From the NCBI GenBank assembly GCA_964473465.1, contig CAYYPE010000010.1, positions 57,696 to 121,695 of the forward strand: a stretch of 64,000 nucleotides of DNA, read 5' to 3'. Under the pieces are notes generated by a model, which saw only the letters and a program-made list of their open reading frames with translations, did no database searches and was not told where the DNA came from. A program made the translations under genes and the position numbers. Source of the stretch: CALHRB01 sp964473465 (GTDB lineage: Bacteria; Bacteroidota; Ignavibacteria; Kapaibacteriales; UBA2268). Positions within the stretch are counted from its first letter, which is position 1. Every line of letters begins with the position of its first letter. Below are positions 18,417 through 27,670 of this stretch, in pieces.

Positions 18417-19712
18417 TTATTCTGCTTTGAATAATGGATATTTTGAAGTGAATTCTCTTACTTCTTCTTTCACATCTTTTATCACATCCGGGTTATCAAT
18501 ATTCGATAAGACCTTGTCAATAAAATCAGCAATCTGTTTCATCTCGGGTTCTTTCATACCTCTTGTGGTAACTGCAGGAGTGCCAATACGAATGCCTGAA
18601 GTAACAAGAGGTGGCTGAGTGTCGTAAGGAACAGCATTTTTGTTGGTTGTTATTCCAGCTTCATCAAGAGCTTTCTCGGCTTGTTTGCCGGTAAGATTTT
18701 TATTTCTTAGGTCAATCAGCATAAGATGATTATCAGTACCACCACTAACAAGATTGTAACCCTTTGATATTAATGCCTCGGCTAAAGTTCTGGCATTTGT
18801 TATAACCTGTTTTATGTATTTATCAAAACTATCAGTTAAGCATTCTCCAAATGCAACAGCTTTTGCTGCAATAACATGCATCAATGGACCACCCTGAACA
18901 CCGGGCATAACCCATGAATCAATAATTTCACCCATTCTCTTCACCCTGCCCGACTTCGGAGCAACAATACCGAAAGGATTTTCGTAATCCTCGCCTAATA
19001 ATATAATTCCACCCCTCGGTCCTCTCAGAGTCTTGTGGGTTGTGCTTGTTATAACATGGGCATACTTAATTGGACTTTGCAGATACCCTTTTGCGATTAA
19101 TCCAGCTGGATGGGCAATATCTGCAAAAAGAAAAGCACCAACTTTATCTGCTATTTCCCTGAATGTCTTGAAATCAATTTCACGGGGATAAGCCGAGGCT
19201 CCAACAGTTATCATTTTTGGTTTGTGCTCAAGTGCAAGTTTCTCAACTTTGTTAAAATCAATTCTGCCAGTTTTCTCATCAAGTTCATAAGGAATGAAAT
19301 TGAAAAACCTCCCTGAAAAATTAACAGGAGAACCATGAGTGAGATGCCCCCCATGAGCAAGACTCATACCCATAACAGTATCACCATACTTTAGATAAGA
19401 AAAATAAACAGCCATATTTGCATTGCTGCCGCTATGGGGCTGAACATTTGCATAAGCAGCTCCGAAAAGCTGTTTCGCCCTATCCCTTGCAATATTTTCA
19501 GCAACATCTACCCATTCACATCCTCCATAATACCGTGCACCTGGATAACCTTCGGCATATTTATTTGTCAAAACAGATCCCTGTGCCTCCATTACAGACT
19601 GAGATGTAAAATTTTCACTTGCAATTAGTTCAATTTTTTCAGTTTGCCTTTTAAATTCATTACTTATAGCTGTGAAAACATCATTGTCTGTTTTCATTAA
19701 ATTGTCATACAT
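18417..19712 (-). CDS. glyA: serine hydroxymethyltransferase
   Basis: The product has 431 residues, normal for bacterial GlyA. The pyridoxal-phosphate lysine lies in STTHKTLRGPRGG. Other landmarks are IELIASENFTSQSVMEAQGS, NKYAEGYPGARYYGGCEWVD, DIAHPAGLIAKG and GTPAVTTRGM. It interconverts serine and glycine and supplies one-carbon units to tetrahydrofolate. No riboswitch-like structure is evident in the 185 bp upstream, which also carry the start of the divergent tRNA unit. Confidence 0.98.
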   Translation of the reverse strand: MYDNLMKTDNDVFTAISNEFKRQTEKIELIASENFTSQSVMEAQGSVLTNKYAEGYPGARYYGGCEWVDVAENIARDRAKQLFGAAYANVQPHSGSNANMAVYFSYLKYGDTVMGMSLAHGGHLTHGSPVNFSGRFFNFIPYELDEKTGRIDFNKVEKLALEHKPKMITVGASAYPREIDFKTFREIADKVGAFLFADIAHPAGLIAKGYLQSPIKYAHVITSTTHKTLRGPRGGIILLGEDYENPFGIVAPKSGRVKRMGEIIDSWVMPGVQGGPLMHVIAAKAVAFGECLTDSFDKYIKQVITNARTLAEALISKGYNLVSGGTDNHLMLIDLRNKNLTGKQAEKALDEAGITTNKNAVPYDTQPPLVTSGIRIGTPAVTTRGMKEPEMKQIADFIDKVLSNIDNPDVIKDVKEEVREFTSKYPLFKAE

Positions 19713-19876
19713 TTGAGTTCCTTTTATAATTTCATTTATAAAAAAACTAAATTAGCTAATGTTTTGTAATTCCCCAAATAAGAGGTTTTTACAACTTATT
19801 TATTTCAAAAATTATTAAAAAAAATCAGAAAAGTGTCTGAAATAATTGATTATTTTTAAAAGTAAAAAAAAAATAC

Positions 19877-19884
19877 TATTTTTG
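19877..19884 (+). promoter_or_regulatory. probable -7 promoter element of tRNA(CAT)
   Basis: TATTTTTG matches TAnnTTTG and ends 13 nt before the tRNA. The same octamer stands before tRNA-Leu(TAA). No clear -33 partner is seen. Confidence 0.45.
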
Positions 19885-19897
19885 TAGTTCTATTTTT

Positions 19898-19971
19898 GCC
19901 GGAGTAGCTCAGTTGGTTAGAGCACTGGAATCATAATCCAGGTGTCGGGGGTTCAAATCCCTCCTCCGGTA
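19898..19971 (+). tRNA. tRNA with CAT anticodon (elongator Met, or Ile2)
   Basis: The 74-nt cloverleaf has acceptor arms GCCGGAG / CTCCGGT (one G-U pair), D-arm AGCTCAGTTGGTTAGAGC, anticodon stem CTGGA / TCCAG with loop ATCATAA (anticodon CAT), and T-arm GGGGGTTCAAATCCCTC. CCA is not encoded. The G1-U72 pair and lack of three GC pairs in the anticodon stem exclude initiator tRNA. Elongator Met is most likely; tRNA-Ile2, whose C34 is changed to lysidine, cannot be excluded. Confidence 0.93.
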
Positions 19972-20090
19972 CTTTTTTCATTTCTCATACTATACTTTTT
20001 CTTAATTTCCAAAGTTTCACTAAATTATAATGAATGAAACCATTTATTTTCCATTTCGTAATATAAGTGTAATTTAGGAAAGCTAAAAAT

Positions 20091-22907
20091 ATGATAACAT
20101 TACAAAGACTAATAAGATCAAAAATTTTCTACCTGTCAGTTTTTTTATTATTTATTATAGTTATTATCATCTCTTTCCTCAGAATTTCTTCATCGACTAC
20201 CGATGAGAATCAATGGATTGATTTACCTTCAAAGTTTTATTTAACTCAGATTGTGAATGTAGAACCTGTTAACAACAAAGACTCTTCCGAACCAAAGTTC
20301 AAGCCTGCTTTCAATTTAATCCTTAGGGTTAACGATGTTTTACCCGATAATTTATCACATTTTGAATCTATTATCAAAAATGCAAAGGGTGAACTTCTTG
20401 AATTTACCATTCTTGATATAAATAAATTCAAAATAGCGACATATAACGTTAACAAAAAAGATTTTGATTTAACTTATGTAAGATTCATAGACTCCGCCGT
20501 TATAATCAGGTTTGTTCAAAAAGACGGTGCATCCGATCGGTCAGGTTTGATAGTCGGGGATATCATCACTTCCATTAACAACCGAAAATTTTCTAATAGT
20601 ATGGAAGCTGATAAAATACTAAGAGAAGGAGAAATTGGCAAAACGCTTGATTACAAAATAGTAAGAGATGGCAAAGAAATTGAAATTAAAGTTTTTTTAG
20701 CCAAATATGGCGTCAATTTTGAGTACCTGTTGCTAATTATTTCAGGTCTTGGATTCATTCTGCTTGGTTTTTTTATTTCGTTCAAAAAACCACAAATCAA
20801 GGCAGCCATTTTTCTTGGCTTATCATTGATGATCTTGGGTTATTTACTTGCTAATGGCTTATATGTTTTTAAAAGATACCTACTTGATAAGGACTTCTTT
20901 TCTATTCTTGACTTTTTACTCTTTAGTTTCAATCTATCGTTTACCATACCGATTATTATCCATACCCTAAACTATTTTCCATTTGAGAAGCCGGTTTATA
21001 TCGAAAGAAAATGGATAATTATTGTACCATACATAATAGGGATTGTGAACTTTATAGCATTATTAATTGTTTATCTTTTCTTCCCCACAGTAGTGATGAT
21101 CAATCAGGCAATTAGCCTATCAATATATGTAAGTATGGCTTTAATTGCATATAAATTTGTTATATTTTTCATATACAAAAAAAGGCTTCCCAAAGAAAAA
21201 GGGAATATCTTCCTTCCATTGAAAATATCATTATTAATATTGTTAGCCTCTTTTGTTTATTCGCAAATATCCGTAATCCTATTTAGTTCTAAGCCTTTGA
21301 CAATTATACATTTGATATCATATACATTTATTTTATTTGCCTTGATTTACACAATAGGCAGATATAACTTATTGGATTCGAATTTAAGATTAAGACTGAA
21401 CATAAGACATTCGATTATTATAGGATTATGGAGAATTTTTTTGATAACAAGTTTGATTTCTTTTATTTGGGTAATATCAACGAACCAATATCAATTTCCA
21501 AATCTACATCTAACTAAATCTGGTATTGAGATTATTGAGAAACCCCTTAACCCATCACTTCAGTCAACTTACGAAAAGCTTTCAATAATAATATTATCAT
21601 CATTGGCTTTTTTTATTTTTTGGAAATTAAACAAGTACGTAAAAAATTTTCTGGATAAACGTTATTTCAAAACAAGGTTCGATTACCGCAGGGCTGCCAA
21701 CGAACTGTATGATATTTTAACTTCTAATCTATCTATTAAGGATCTTGCTCTTGGTTTGACAAATAAACTCAAGGAACAGTTCAAACTCAAAAGTGTGGGA
21801 ATAATCTTTTTCAGAAAAGATGAGAAAATTTGTGCTCTCGAACATTATGGTTTCGATGATGATAAATTCATGGAATTTTGCAACATATGGGGAAACGATA
21901 TAATAAAAAATATCAGAACTTTGGACAGGGGTATAAGAATTGATTATCTTCCAGAAGAGATGAAAAGCATATTCAAAGATATTGGATTCCGTTTTCTTAT
22001 ACCTATCAAATCCAAGGGGGAGATTATCGGTGCGCTTCTTGTTGGTGAAAAACTATCAGAGGAGTCTTTAAACCAAGAAGATATTGAATTTCTGACTTCA
22101 ATTGCCGGACAGATGTTTATTGCTATCGAAAATGCATTCTTATACGAAGATTTAGCTATTCAGGATAGAATAAAAAACGAATTGGAAATAGCTCGAAAAA
22201 TCCAGATTGCTTCTTTGCCTAGTTCAATACCCGATATTCAAGGACTTGATATTTCAGGCATCTCGCTTCCAGCTTATGAAGTCGGTGGTGATTTTTATGA
22301 TTTTTTGAATGGAAAACCGAACGAAATAATGATTATTATTGGTGATGTCAGCGGTAAGGGTACTTCAGCAGCCCTTTATATGTCTAAGGTTCAAGGCATA
22401 ATCCGAACACTCAACGAATTCGATCATACACCAAAAAAATTGCTTGAAAAGACCAATGAACTAATGTGTAAATATCTCGAAAAGAATTTTTTCATCTCTG
22501 CAATGAGTGCAAAAATTTCAACTGACACTGAAAGTATTGTTATAGCAAGGGCTGGTCATTGCCCACTTTATTATTTTGATTCAAGGCATATTTCCGTTGA
22601 AAAAATAACAGGAAAAGGAATGGTTCTCGGTTTAGCTAAAGATGATTTATTTGATGATAACCTTGAAGAACTTACAATTAAATTTAAAACCGGGGATGTT
22701 TTTCTTTTCATAACTGATGGAATCACTGAAGCAAGAAATCAATCTGATATAGAATTCGGTGAAGAAAATTTAAATAGAATTCTTTTAGATTCAATTCAAC
22801 TTGATGCAAACAAAATCAGAAACAATATAATTCAAGCAGTTAAGGATTTTTCGGATAACACCAAACAATTCGATGATATGACAGTCGTAGTTGTTAAAGT
22901 GATATAG
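20091..22907 (+). CDS. membrane PP2C-type (SpoIIE) phosphatase with PDZ and GAF domains
   Basis: The product has 938 residues. In order: a signal-anchor helix (about 11-30), a periplasmic region with a PDZ domain (DGASDRSGLIVGDIITSINN, about 145-200), a block of about eight membrane helices (205-510), a GAF domain (about 545-690), and a C-terminal SpoIIE/RsbU-like PP2C phosphatase (about 705-938). The metal-binding motifs VGGDFYDF and IGDVSGKGTSAALYMSK are intact. Such proteins dephosphorylate anti-anti-sigma factors in partner-switching cascades; the PDZ domain suggests an envelope signal as input. No anti-sigma gene is adjacent. The start is ATG with AGGAAAG upstream. Confidence 0.88.
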   Translation: MITLQRLIRSKIFYLSVFLLFIIVIIISFLRISSSTTDENQWIDLPSKFYLTQIVNVEPVNNKDSSEPKFKPAFNLILRVNDVLPDNLSHFESIIKNAKGELLEFTILDINKFKIATYNVNKKDFDLTYVRFIDSAVIIRFVQKDGASDRSGLIVGDIITSINNRKFSNSMEADKILREGEIGKTLDYKIVRDGKEIEIKVFLAKYGVNFEYLLLIISGLGFILLGFFISFKKPQIKAAIFLGLSLMILGYLLANGLYVFKRYLLDKDFFSILDFLLFSFNLSFTIPIIIHTLNYFPFEKPVYIERKWIIIVPYIIGIVNFIALLIVYLFFPTVVMINQAISLSIYVSMALIAYKFVIFFIYKKRLPKEKGNIFLPLKISLLILLASFVYSQISVILFSSKPLTIIHLISYTFILFALIYTIGRYNLLDSNLRLRLNIRHSIIIGLWRIFLITSLISFIWVISTNQYQFPNLHLTKSGIEIIEKPLNPSLQSTYEKLSIIILSSLAFFIFWKLNKYVKNFLDKRYFKTRFDYRRAANELYDILTSNLSIKDLALGLTNKLKEQFKLKSVGIIFFRKDEKICALEHYGFDDDKFMEFCNIWGNDIIKNIRTLDRGIRIDYLPEEMKSIFKDIGFRFLIPIKSKGEIIGALLVGEKLSEESLNQEDIEFLTSIAGQMFIAIENAFLYEDLAIQDRIKNELEIARKIQIASLPSSIPDIQGLDISGISLPAYEVGGDFYDFLNGKPNEIMIIIGDVSGKGTSAALYMSKVQGIIRTLNEFDHTPKKLLEKTNELMCKYLEKNFFISAMSAKISTDTESIVIARAGHCPLYYFDSRHISVEKITGKGMVLGLAKDDLFDDNLEELTIKFKTGDVFLFITDGITEARNQSDIEFGEENLNRILLDSIQLDANKIRNNIIQAVKDFSDNTKQFDDMTVVVVKVI

Positions 22908-22914
22908 ATAAAAA

Positions 22915-22941
22915 ACCACGCTGACCAAAAATCAGCGTGGT
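22915..22941. terminator. bidirectional terminator
   Basis: A perfect 10-bp stem (ACCACGCTGA / TCAGCGTGGT) with a 7-nt loop lies between convergent genes. On the minus strand it is followed by a T run, so it serves the giant T9SS gene best; on the plus strand the U-tract is weak. Confidence 0.85.
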
Positions 22942-22966
22942 TTATAAAAATATCAATTGAAAAAAA

Positions 22967-25900
22967 TTACTTAGAAATTATGAAGCCCTCGGTTCTAATC
23001 AATTTACTCGAGCTCAATTCAATTAAATACATTCCTGAAGTTAAATCATTAAGGTCGAGGGATAATATATGAGTTCCTTGATCAAAAAGATAACTCTGAT
23101 ACAATGTTTTTACGATTCTACCATGTAAATCTCTTACATACAAAGAAGCATTTGCTAATGGTTCTTTTAAGGAAAATGATATACTTATGTTGTTAGTTGC
23201 TGGATTTGGAGAAACTATTAATGATAGAATATCATTGGAATCATAATTATCTTTTACGCTTGAAAGCGGATCAGTTAACTCAGCCATACCATTAGAAATT
23301 TCATTTCCATACTGATCAAGTGTTCGGAAGTTGATAACGGTCTTGTCATTTCCTTGCCCCGAAATAGTGATAAATATCGGTTGAAAATCTTTTCCTGCTG
23401 GAAGAACAGAAGAAATAGCATTACTACCTTCAAAAGGAAGAACAATGTAGTAGGAGCCGTCTTCTTGTAAAACCGGAAGTAAAAGCAATTCGTTATCTTT
23501 CGAATTTGGTGGACCAATAGCAATTATCTTTGTATTATTATCAGGTTTTACTGCAAATGCAGCTATATTTTCCTGATACTCATTTCTATTGTGTAAATAT
23601 ATTGAATATGTTCGGACATTTGCTGGGCGTGTATTTTTATCAACACCCATCTGATCACCTTTAACGCCGGGAACCCTTGCAATAAATGGAATCGGGTCTG
23701 AATAAATCAATTCGTCACTACCTTTAAGCACATAAATAAACTTTACAAAAATCCTGAATTGTTTAATTTGTTTACTATTATTAAACCTCAATTGAATTTC
23801 TGCAGATTCCCTTGAAGCTACATTTGCATTAACATAAGAATATTCACCCTCAACAATTCCATCAACAGAACCATTTTTGATTGAAACAAGATTTACTTCT
23901 GAAGAAGTAACTTCAATACCTTTGATAATAATATTATTCTCCGGATCATCTGGATTAATGACCCATAATGAACCAGTATTAATATCATTCATTATTAAAG
24001 ATGTTTTAGATGGTTTTTCAGCTTGCAATTCATCTTTATCATTCGAATTTGATAAACTGGTTTTCCCAAAGCCCAGATTAATATCAGGATCCCAAGGTAT
24101 GATTGTGAATTTTCTGACTATTGTGTAATAAATCACAGTATCACAAGTAATACATTCGCAGTCAGTGAAACTATATCTTATTGCAAATCGCAAAGTATCT
24201 CTGCATTTTTTTCCTCCAGAGTATGGTGGGAAAATCATTTTTAAATCAAGTAAAGCATTTTTATTCCAATCAACACATGGTGATACTGGTCCCCAGACTG
24301 CTTCACGACTGTAAATGCTCAACAACTGAGGTCCGGGACCGGGAGGAACAACTACAGAACCACCTGTTATGTCCCCGAAGATTCTTTGCCATGATGAAAC
24401 TGTCTGCCCACAGACCTTTCGAAGCTGGGCACTAACAATAGTAGCAGAAAATCTCTTTATAGGGGTTGGTCCAGCAATCATTGGAACTGTTAGTCCAACA
24501 AAGCCTGTTCCACTATTCCAAGTTAATTTTGGATCTTTAATTATATGAATAAATTTCCTGCAGCAATCGTTTGAAGGATCTTGACCGTCACAGGGTGGCA
24601 GATCTAACTTGATACTATCCCTACAGACAAGTCCGCTACACAATAATGTGTAATAAATGGTTATTGGGTTATTGGATGATGTATGAATAAAATTAGTATT
24701 GATCGTCCATGGTGAACTCGTTAAAGTAAATGATGTAGGTGAGAAAGTTCCATCAGGTGAGGAAATAAGTAGTGTTGAAGGCACACAACTTGTTGCTGTA
24801 ACACTAATTGAGTATTTGTAGTAACCTGTGGATGGATCCTTACCGATACAAAGAACCTGCCCTCTCAAAACCTCTATACATCCTTGTGGCTCGGAAGTAA
24901 CAGTATCAATTTTAACACAAGCTGTTACAGATTCTAATTCACCTGCTTTTTGATAGCTGAGTATAGAACTTTGAATCAGATGTTTAGTCCAACCACTTGC
25001 AGCAAATGTGTTACAAGCTATATCTTTTGGCTTAGCTTGCTGATCAACAGTTGCTGAGAACTGAACTTCAGCACCAGTGGTTCCGACAGCAACAGGTCCA
25101 AAATAGGCTGCAATATTTTTGTTGCCTGCAGATAACCCTAAATTCCACGTTCCAACTGAACCACAACTGTTAGAGAATGATGAACCTGGCGAACCCATCG
25201 GATTCAGATTACTAACATTTGTTAATAGGGTTGCTGGATTATTATATGAAGCCACAATTGATGGAGAAGGTGTGCCAACAATTGAATTAAACGAAACATT
25301 AAACTGACTTCCACGGTTTGTACACATAGGTAATATTTTACTATCATTTGGTGTTGAATTTAATGGCAACAAGTCTGCAAATGTAACGTGTGTGAGAGCA
25401 GCCGTTCCAAAAGAATTCATTTTAAGTTTATAGATAACATTTGATCCGGCAGTGGTTGTTAAAGATGCAGCAAATGCTGGATCATTTGGTTTCTTTACTT
25501 CTTTCAGTAAATTAAAGCCTACCACTCCATCAACAAGTACATACACAGTGTTTGAACTTTCTGTTGTATTGCCTAAAACTCCACCACTCAAAGTAAATTT
25601 ATTAGGTATATTACCAAGAGCAGAAGTATCTTTCACTTTTACATCAAATTCAATATAATAGAATGGTACCCCCGCTGTGCCATACATTCCACAATTTGTA
25701 TAGAATATATTCTGGCAGGTCGCCGGAATAATTGGCAATGATGCTGTAATAGTATTTGAGACGCTATTATATGATAGAGAAACACCGTTCCATTGTTCAT
25801 TTGGAGATGGATTTGGCTTACACTGAGGTATATTCCATGTGTTAGCTGTATAAAATGACGGGTTACCTACGTATTCAAGATTCGGGTCCAGTACATCTGT

Positions 25901-27403
25901 TAGAGTAACTCCAGACAAAGCCAATCCACCAATATTCTGAATACGTAATCTATACCTGAAGACAGACCCAGGTGTATATGAGTTTTGCTTGTTACATACC
26001 TCTTTCCATAGGCAAGGTTGTGCATTAGGTGCATTAACAGTAAATGTTCTGCAAGCACTTTGAGGGGGCGTTAAGGAGGTTAGCCAAACACAATTTGTTA
26101 TTGTAGAATTTATAGTTGCACTACTCGGAATAGTAAAGTTCACATAAATGTATGCACATTGCCCTGGAGAAAGTGTCCCACTTATATTTAATATATTTCC
26201 ACTCAATGCAGTTGCTATAATACTTGGCCACACAGACCCTATAGAATAATTTGAGAGGGTTGATGGTAATGTATCAATGGCAGTAAATGTTAGAGGAGTT
26301 GTTCCATTATTACAAATATAAATTAAATACTGTCCTGCACAACCCGGTTGACCGTTTGTATATACCCATTTGTTTAAAGTTGCACTTTGGATATTTAATT
26401 TTTGGACACACGCTTTAGCACTGTCAGTAAAATTTGAACATGGGGGCTGTGGTGATCCCAAACCACCACTTAATGTTGCAGTATTTGTGATCGTACTACC
26501 ATAAGGAAATTGAGCCAAAGGATAATATATTTTGATTTGACAGCAGACTGTGTTATACATTTGATTTGCACTAAGGTTACCTACATTCCATGTAACAATA
26601 TTTCCACTTTGAGTTGCACCACAATTAGAACCAACTAATAGTGCCCCAGTTGGAAGAATTTCGGTTACAACACCATTAACTAAGTTTAATTGACCGGTAG
26701 TACCAACGTTTTTATAAACACATATCTGATAGGTTACAGTATCATTTCCAGTTGCCCATGGACAATTTCCGCCAACTGTCGCCAACCCCAATGGGTATTT
26801 GTTTATCTTCCAGGGATTAACTGCAATTGCTGTTGTACTTAGAAAATTTGTGCAAAATTCATATTTCTTATTATTTAATGTTAATGATATACAAGCTCTG
26901 TTTCTTACAGTTGTTCCGGGGCATGTAACACCATTTGGAAATTGAACTGTTAAACTGATTGAACCCGAACAGCCTCCGGGAATAGAAGCCCAGCTGAGAC
27001 TAACAGTGCCTCCTGTTGAATTAACAGGAGGGGCTGAAATTGTTGGCGTCCCACAAGCGTTATTAATACTCATTCCAAGATATACTAACGATGGTGGTAG
27101 AACATCAGTAATCACTACATTCTGTGCACCTGCTGGAATAGTGTAATATATTGTATAACTAAATGGTTGCCCTGTTGCAATTGAAGTATCACTTACTATC
27201 TTTTTCAGGATAATTCCATCCTGTTGTACTTCGGATACCCATGATTGAGCTTTGGAGTTTATAGATAATAACAAAGACATTATAAGTAAAAAAAGTATTT
27301 TGTACAGAAGCTGCGCCAAAGATCCTGCTTTTTTTAATTGAATAATTGGAAGACCTATATTTTCAGATCTCCTACTGAAAGAAATTGTGTTATTAAAATT
27401 CAT
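22967..27403 (-). CDS. giant secreted DUF11-type repeat protein with T9SS sorting domain
   Basis: From the ATG at 27403 the product has 1478 residues; a TTG at 27415 is possible. After a long N-terminal region, a signal peptide (ILFLLIMSLLLSINSKAQ, ending near residue 53) leads into repeats of about 130-150 residues of the DUF11/isopeptide-like kind (TDVLPPSLVYLG, TEILPTGALLVG, DTLPSTLSNY, TDVLDPNLEYVG, ADLLPL). These are extended surface beta-sandwiches. A cysteine-rich middle part follows (DPSNDCCRKF, DCECITCDTV). The last 80 residues are a type A T9SS sorting domain (SPNPATNNISISFSL, GMYLIELSS). It is probably a large cell-surface or released adhesin-like protein. An AT-rich gap of 267 bp precedes it, with nothing else seen there. 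Confidence 0.88.
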   Translation of the reverse strand: MNFNNTISFSRRSENIGLPIIQLKKAGSLAQLLYKILFLLIMSLLLSINSKAQSWVSEVQQDGIILKKIVSDTSIATGQPFSYTIYYTIPAGAQNVVITDVLPPSLVYLGMSINNACGTPTISAPPVNSTGGTVSLSWASIPGGCSGSISLTVQFPNGVTCPGTTVRNRACISLTLNNKKYEFCTNFLSTTAIAVNPWKINKYPLGLATVGGNCPWATGNDTVTYQICVYKNVGTTGQLNLVNGVVTEILPTGALLVGSNCGATQSGNIVTWNVGNLSANQMYNTVCCQIKIYYPLAQFPYGSTITNTATLSGGLGSPQPPCSNFTDSAKACVQKLNIQSATLNKWVYTNGQPGCAGQYLIYICNNGTTPLTFTAIDTLPSTLSNYSIGSVWPSIIATALSGNILNISGTLSPGQCAYIYVNFTIPSSATINSTITNCVWLTSLTPPQSACRTFTVNAPNAQPCLWKEVCNKQNSYTPGSVFRYRLRIQNIGGLALSGVTLTDVLDPNLEYVGNPSFYTANTWNIPQCKPNPSPNEQWNGVSLSYNSVSNTITASLPIIPATCQNIFYTNCGMYGTAGVPFYYIEFDVKVKDTSALGNIPNKFTLSGGVLGNTTESSNTVYVLVDGVVGFNLLKEVKKPNDPAFAASLTTTAGSNVIYKLKMNSFGTAALTHVTFADLLPLNSTPNDSKILPMCTNRGSQFNVSFNSIVGTPSPSIVASYNNPATLLTNVSNLNPMGSPGSSFSNSCGSVGTWNLGLSAGNKNIAAYFGPVAVGTTGAEVQFSATVDQQAKPKDIACNTFAASGWTKHLIQSSILSYQKAGELESVTACVKIDTVTSEPQGCIEVLRGQVLCIGKDPSTGYYKYSISVTATSCVPSTLLISSPDGTFSPTSFTLTSSPWTINTNFIHTSSNNPITIYYTLLCSGLVCRDSIKLDLPPCDGQDPSNDCCRKFIHIIKDPKLTWNSGTGFVGLTVPMIAGPTPIKRFSATIVSAQLRKVCGQTVSSWQRIFGDITGGSVVVPPGPGPQLLSIYSREAVWGPVSPCVDWNKNALLDLKMIFPPYSGGKKCRDTLRFAIRYSFTDCECITCDTVIYYTIVRKFTIIPWDPDINLGFGKTSLSNSNDKDELQAEKPSKTSLIMNDINTGSLWVINPDDPENNIIIKGIEVTSSEVNLVSIKNGSVDGIVEGEYSYVNANVASRESAEIQLRFNNSKQIKQFRIFVKFIYVLKGSDELIYSDPIPFIARVPGVKGDQMGVDKNTRPANVRTYSIYLHNRNEYQENIAAFAVKPDNNTKIIAIGPPNSKDNELLLLPVLQEDGSYYIVLPFEGSNAISSVLPAGKDFQPIFITISGQGNDKTVINFRTLDQYGNEISNGMAELTDPLSSVKDNYDSNDILSLIVSPNPATNNISISFSLKEPLANASLYVRDLHGRIVKTLYQSYLFDQGTHILSLDLNDLTSGMYLIELSSSKLIRTEGFIISK

Positions 27404-27670
27404 TTTTCTCTCCAAAATAATTTGTTAAAAAATTATTTTTTTCAAATATAAAAATATTTTATTATTAATCAAAATTAAAATTGTTTTAGATAATAGATTA
27501 GTTAATCATTCAAAACTATAAAATTAATTATAACTAATTTGTAAAGAGGTTATTTTTCCTTTTATAATACAAAAAATTTTGAGTTTAATAATACTTAAAC
27601 ACCTTAAACAAATGGTTTTTGTCTTATAAAATTTTGGTGTAAAAAAAAATATTATTAAAGTTGGTAAAAA

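Noticed and set aside
19898..19971. Initiator tRNA-Met
   Set aside because: It lacks the 1-72 mismatch and the three consecutive GC pairs of the anticodon stem.
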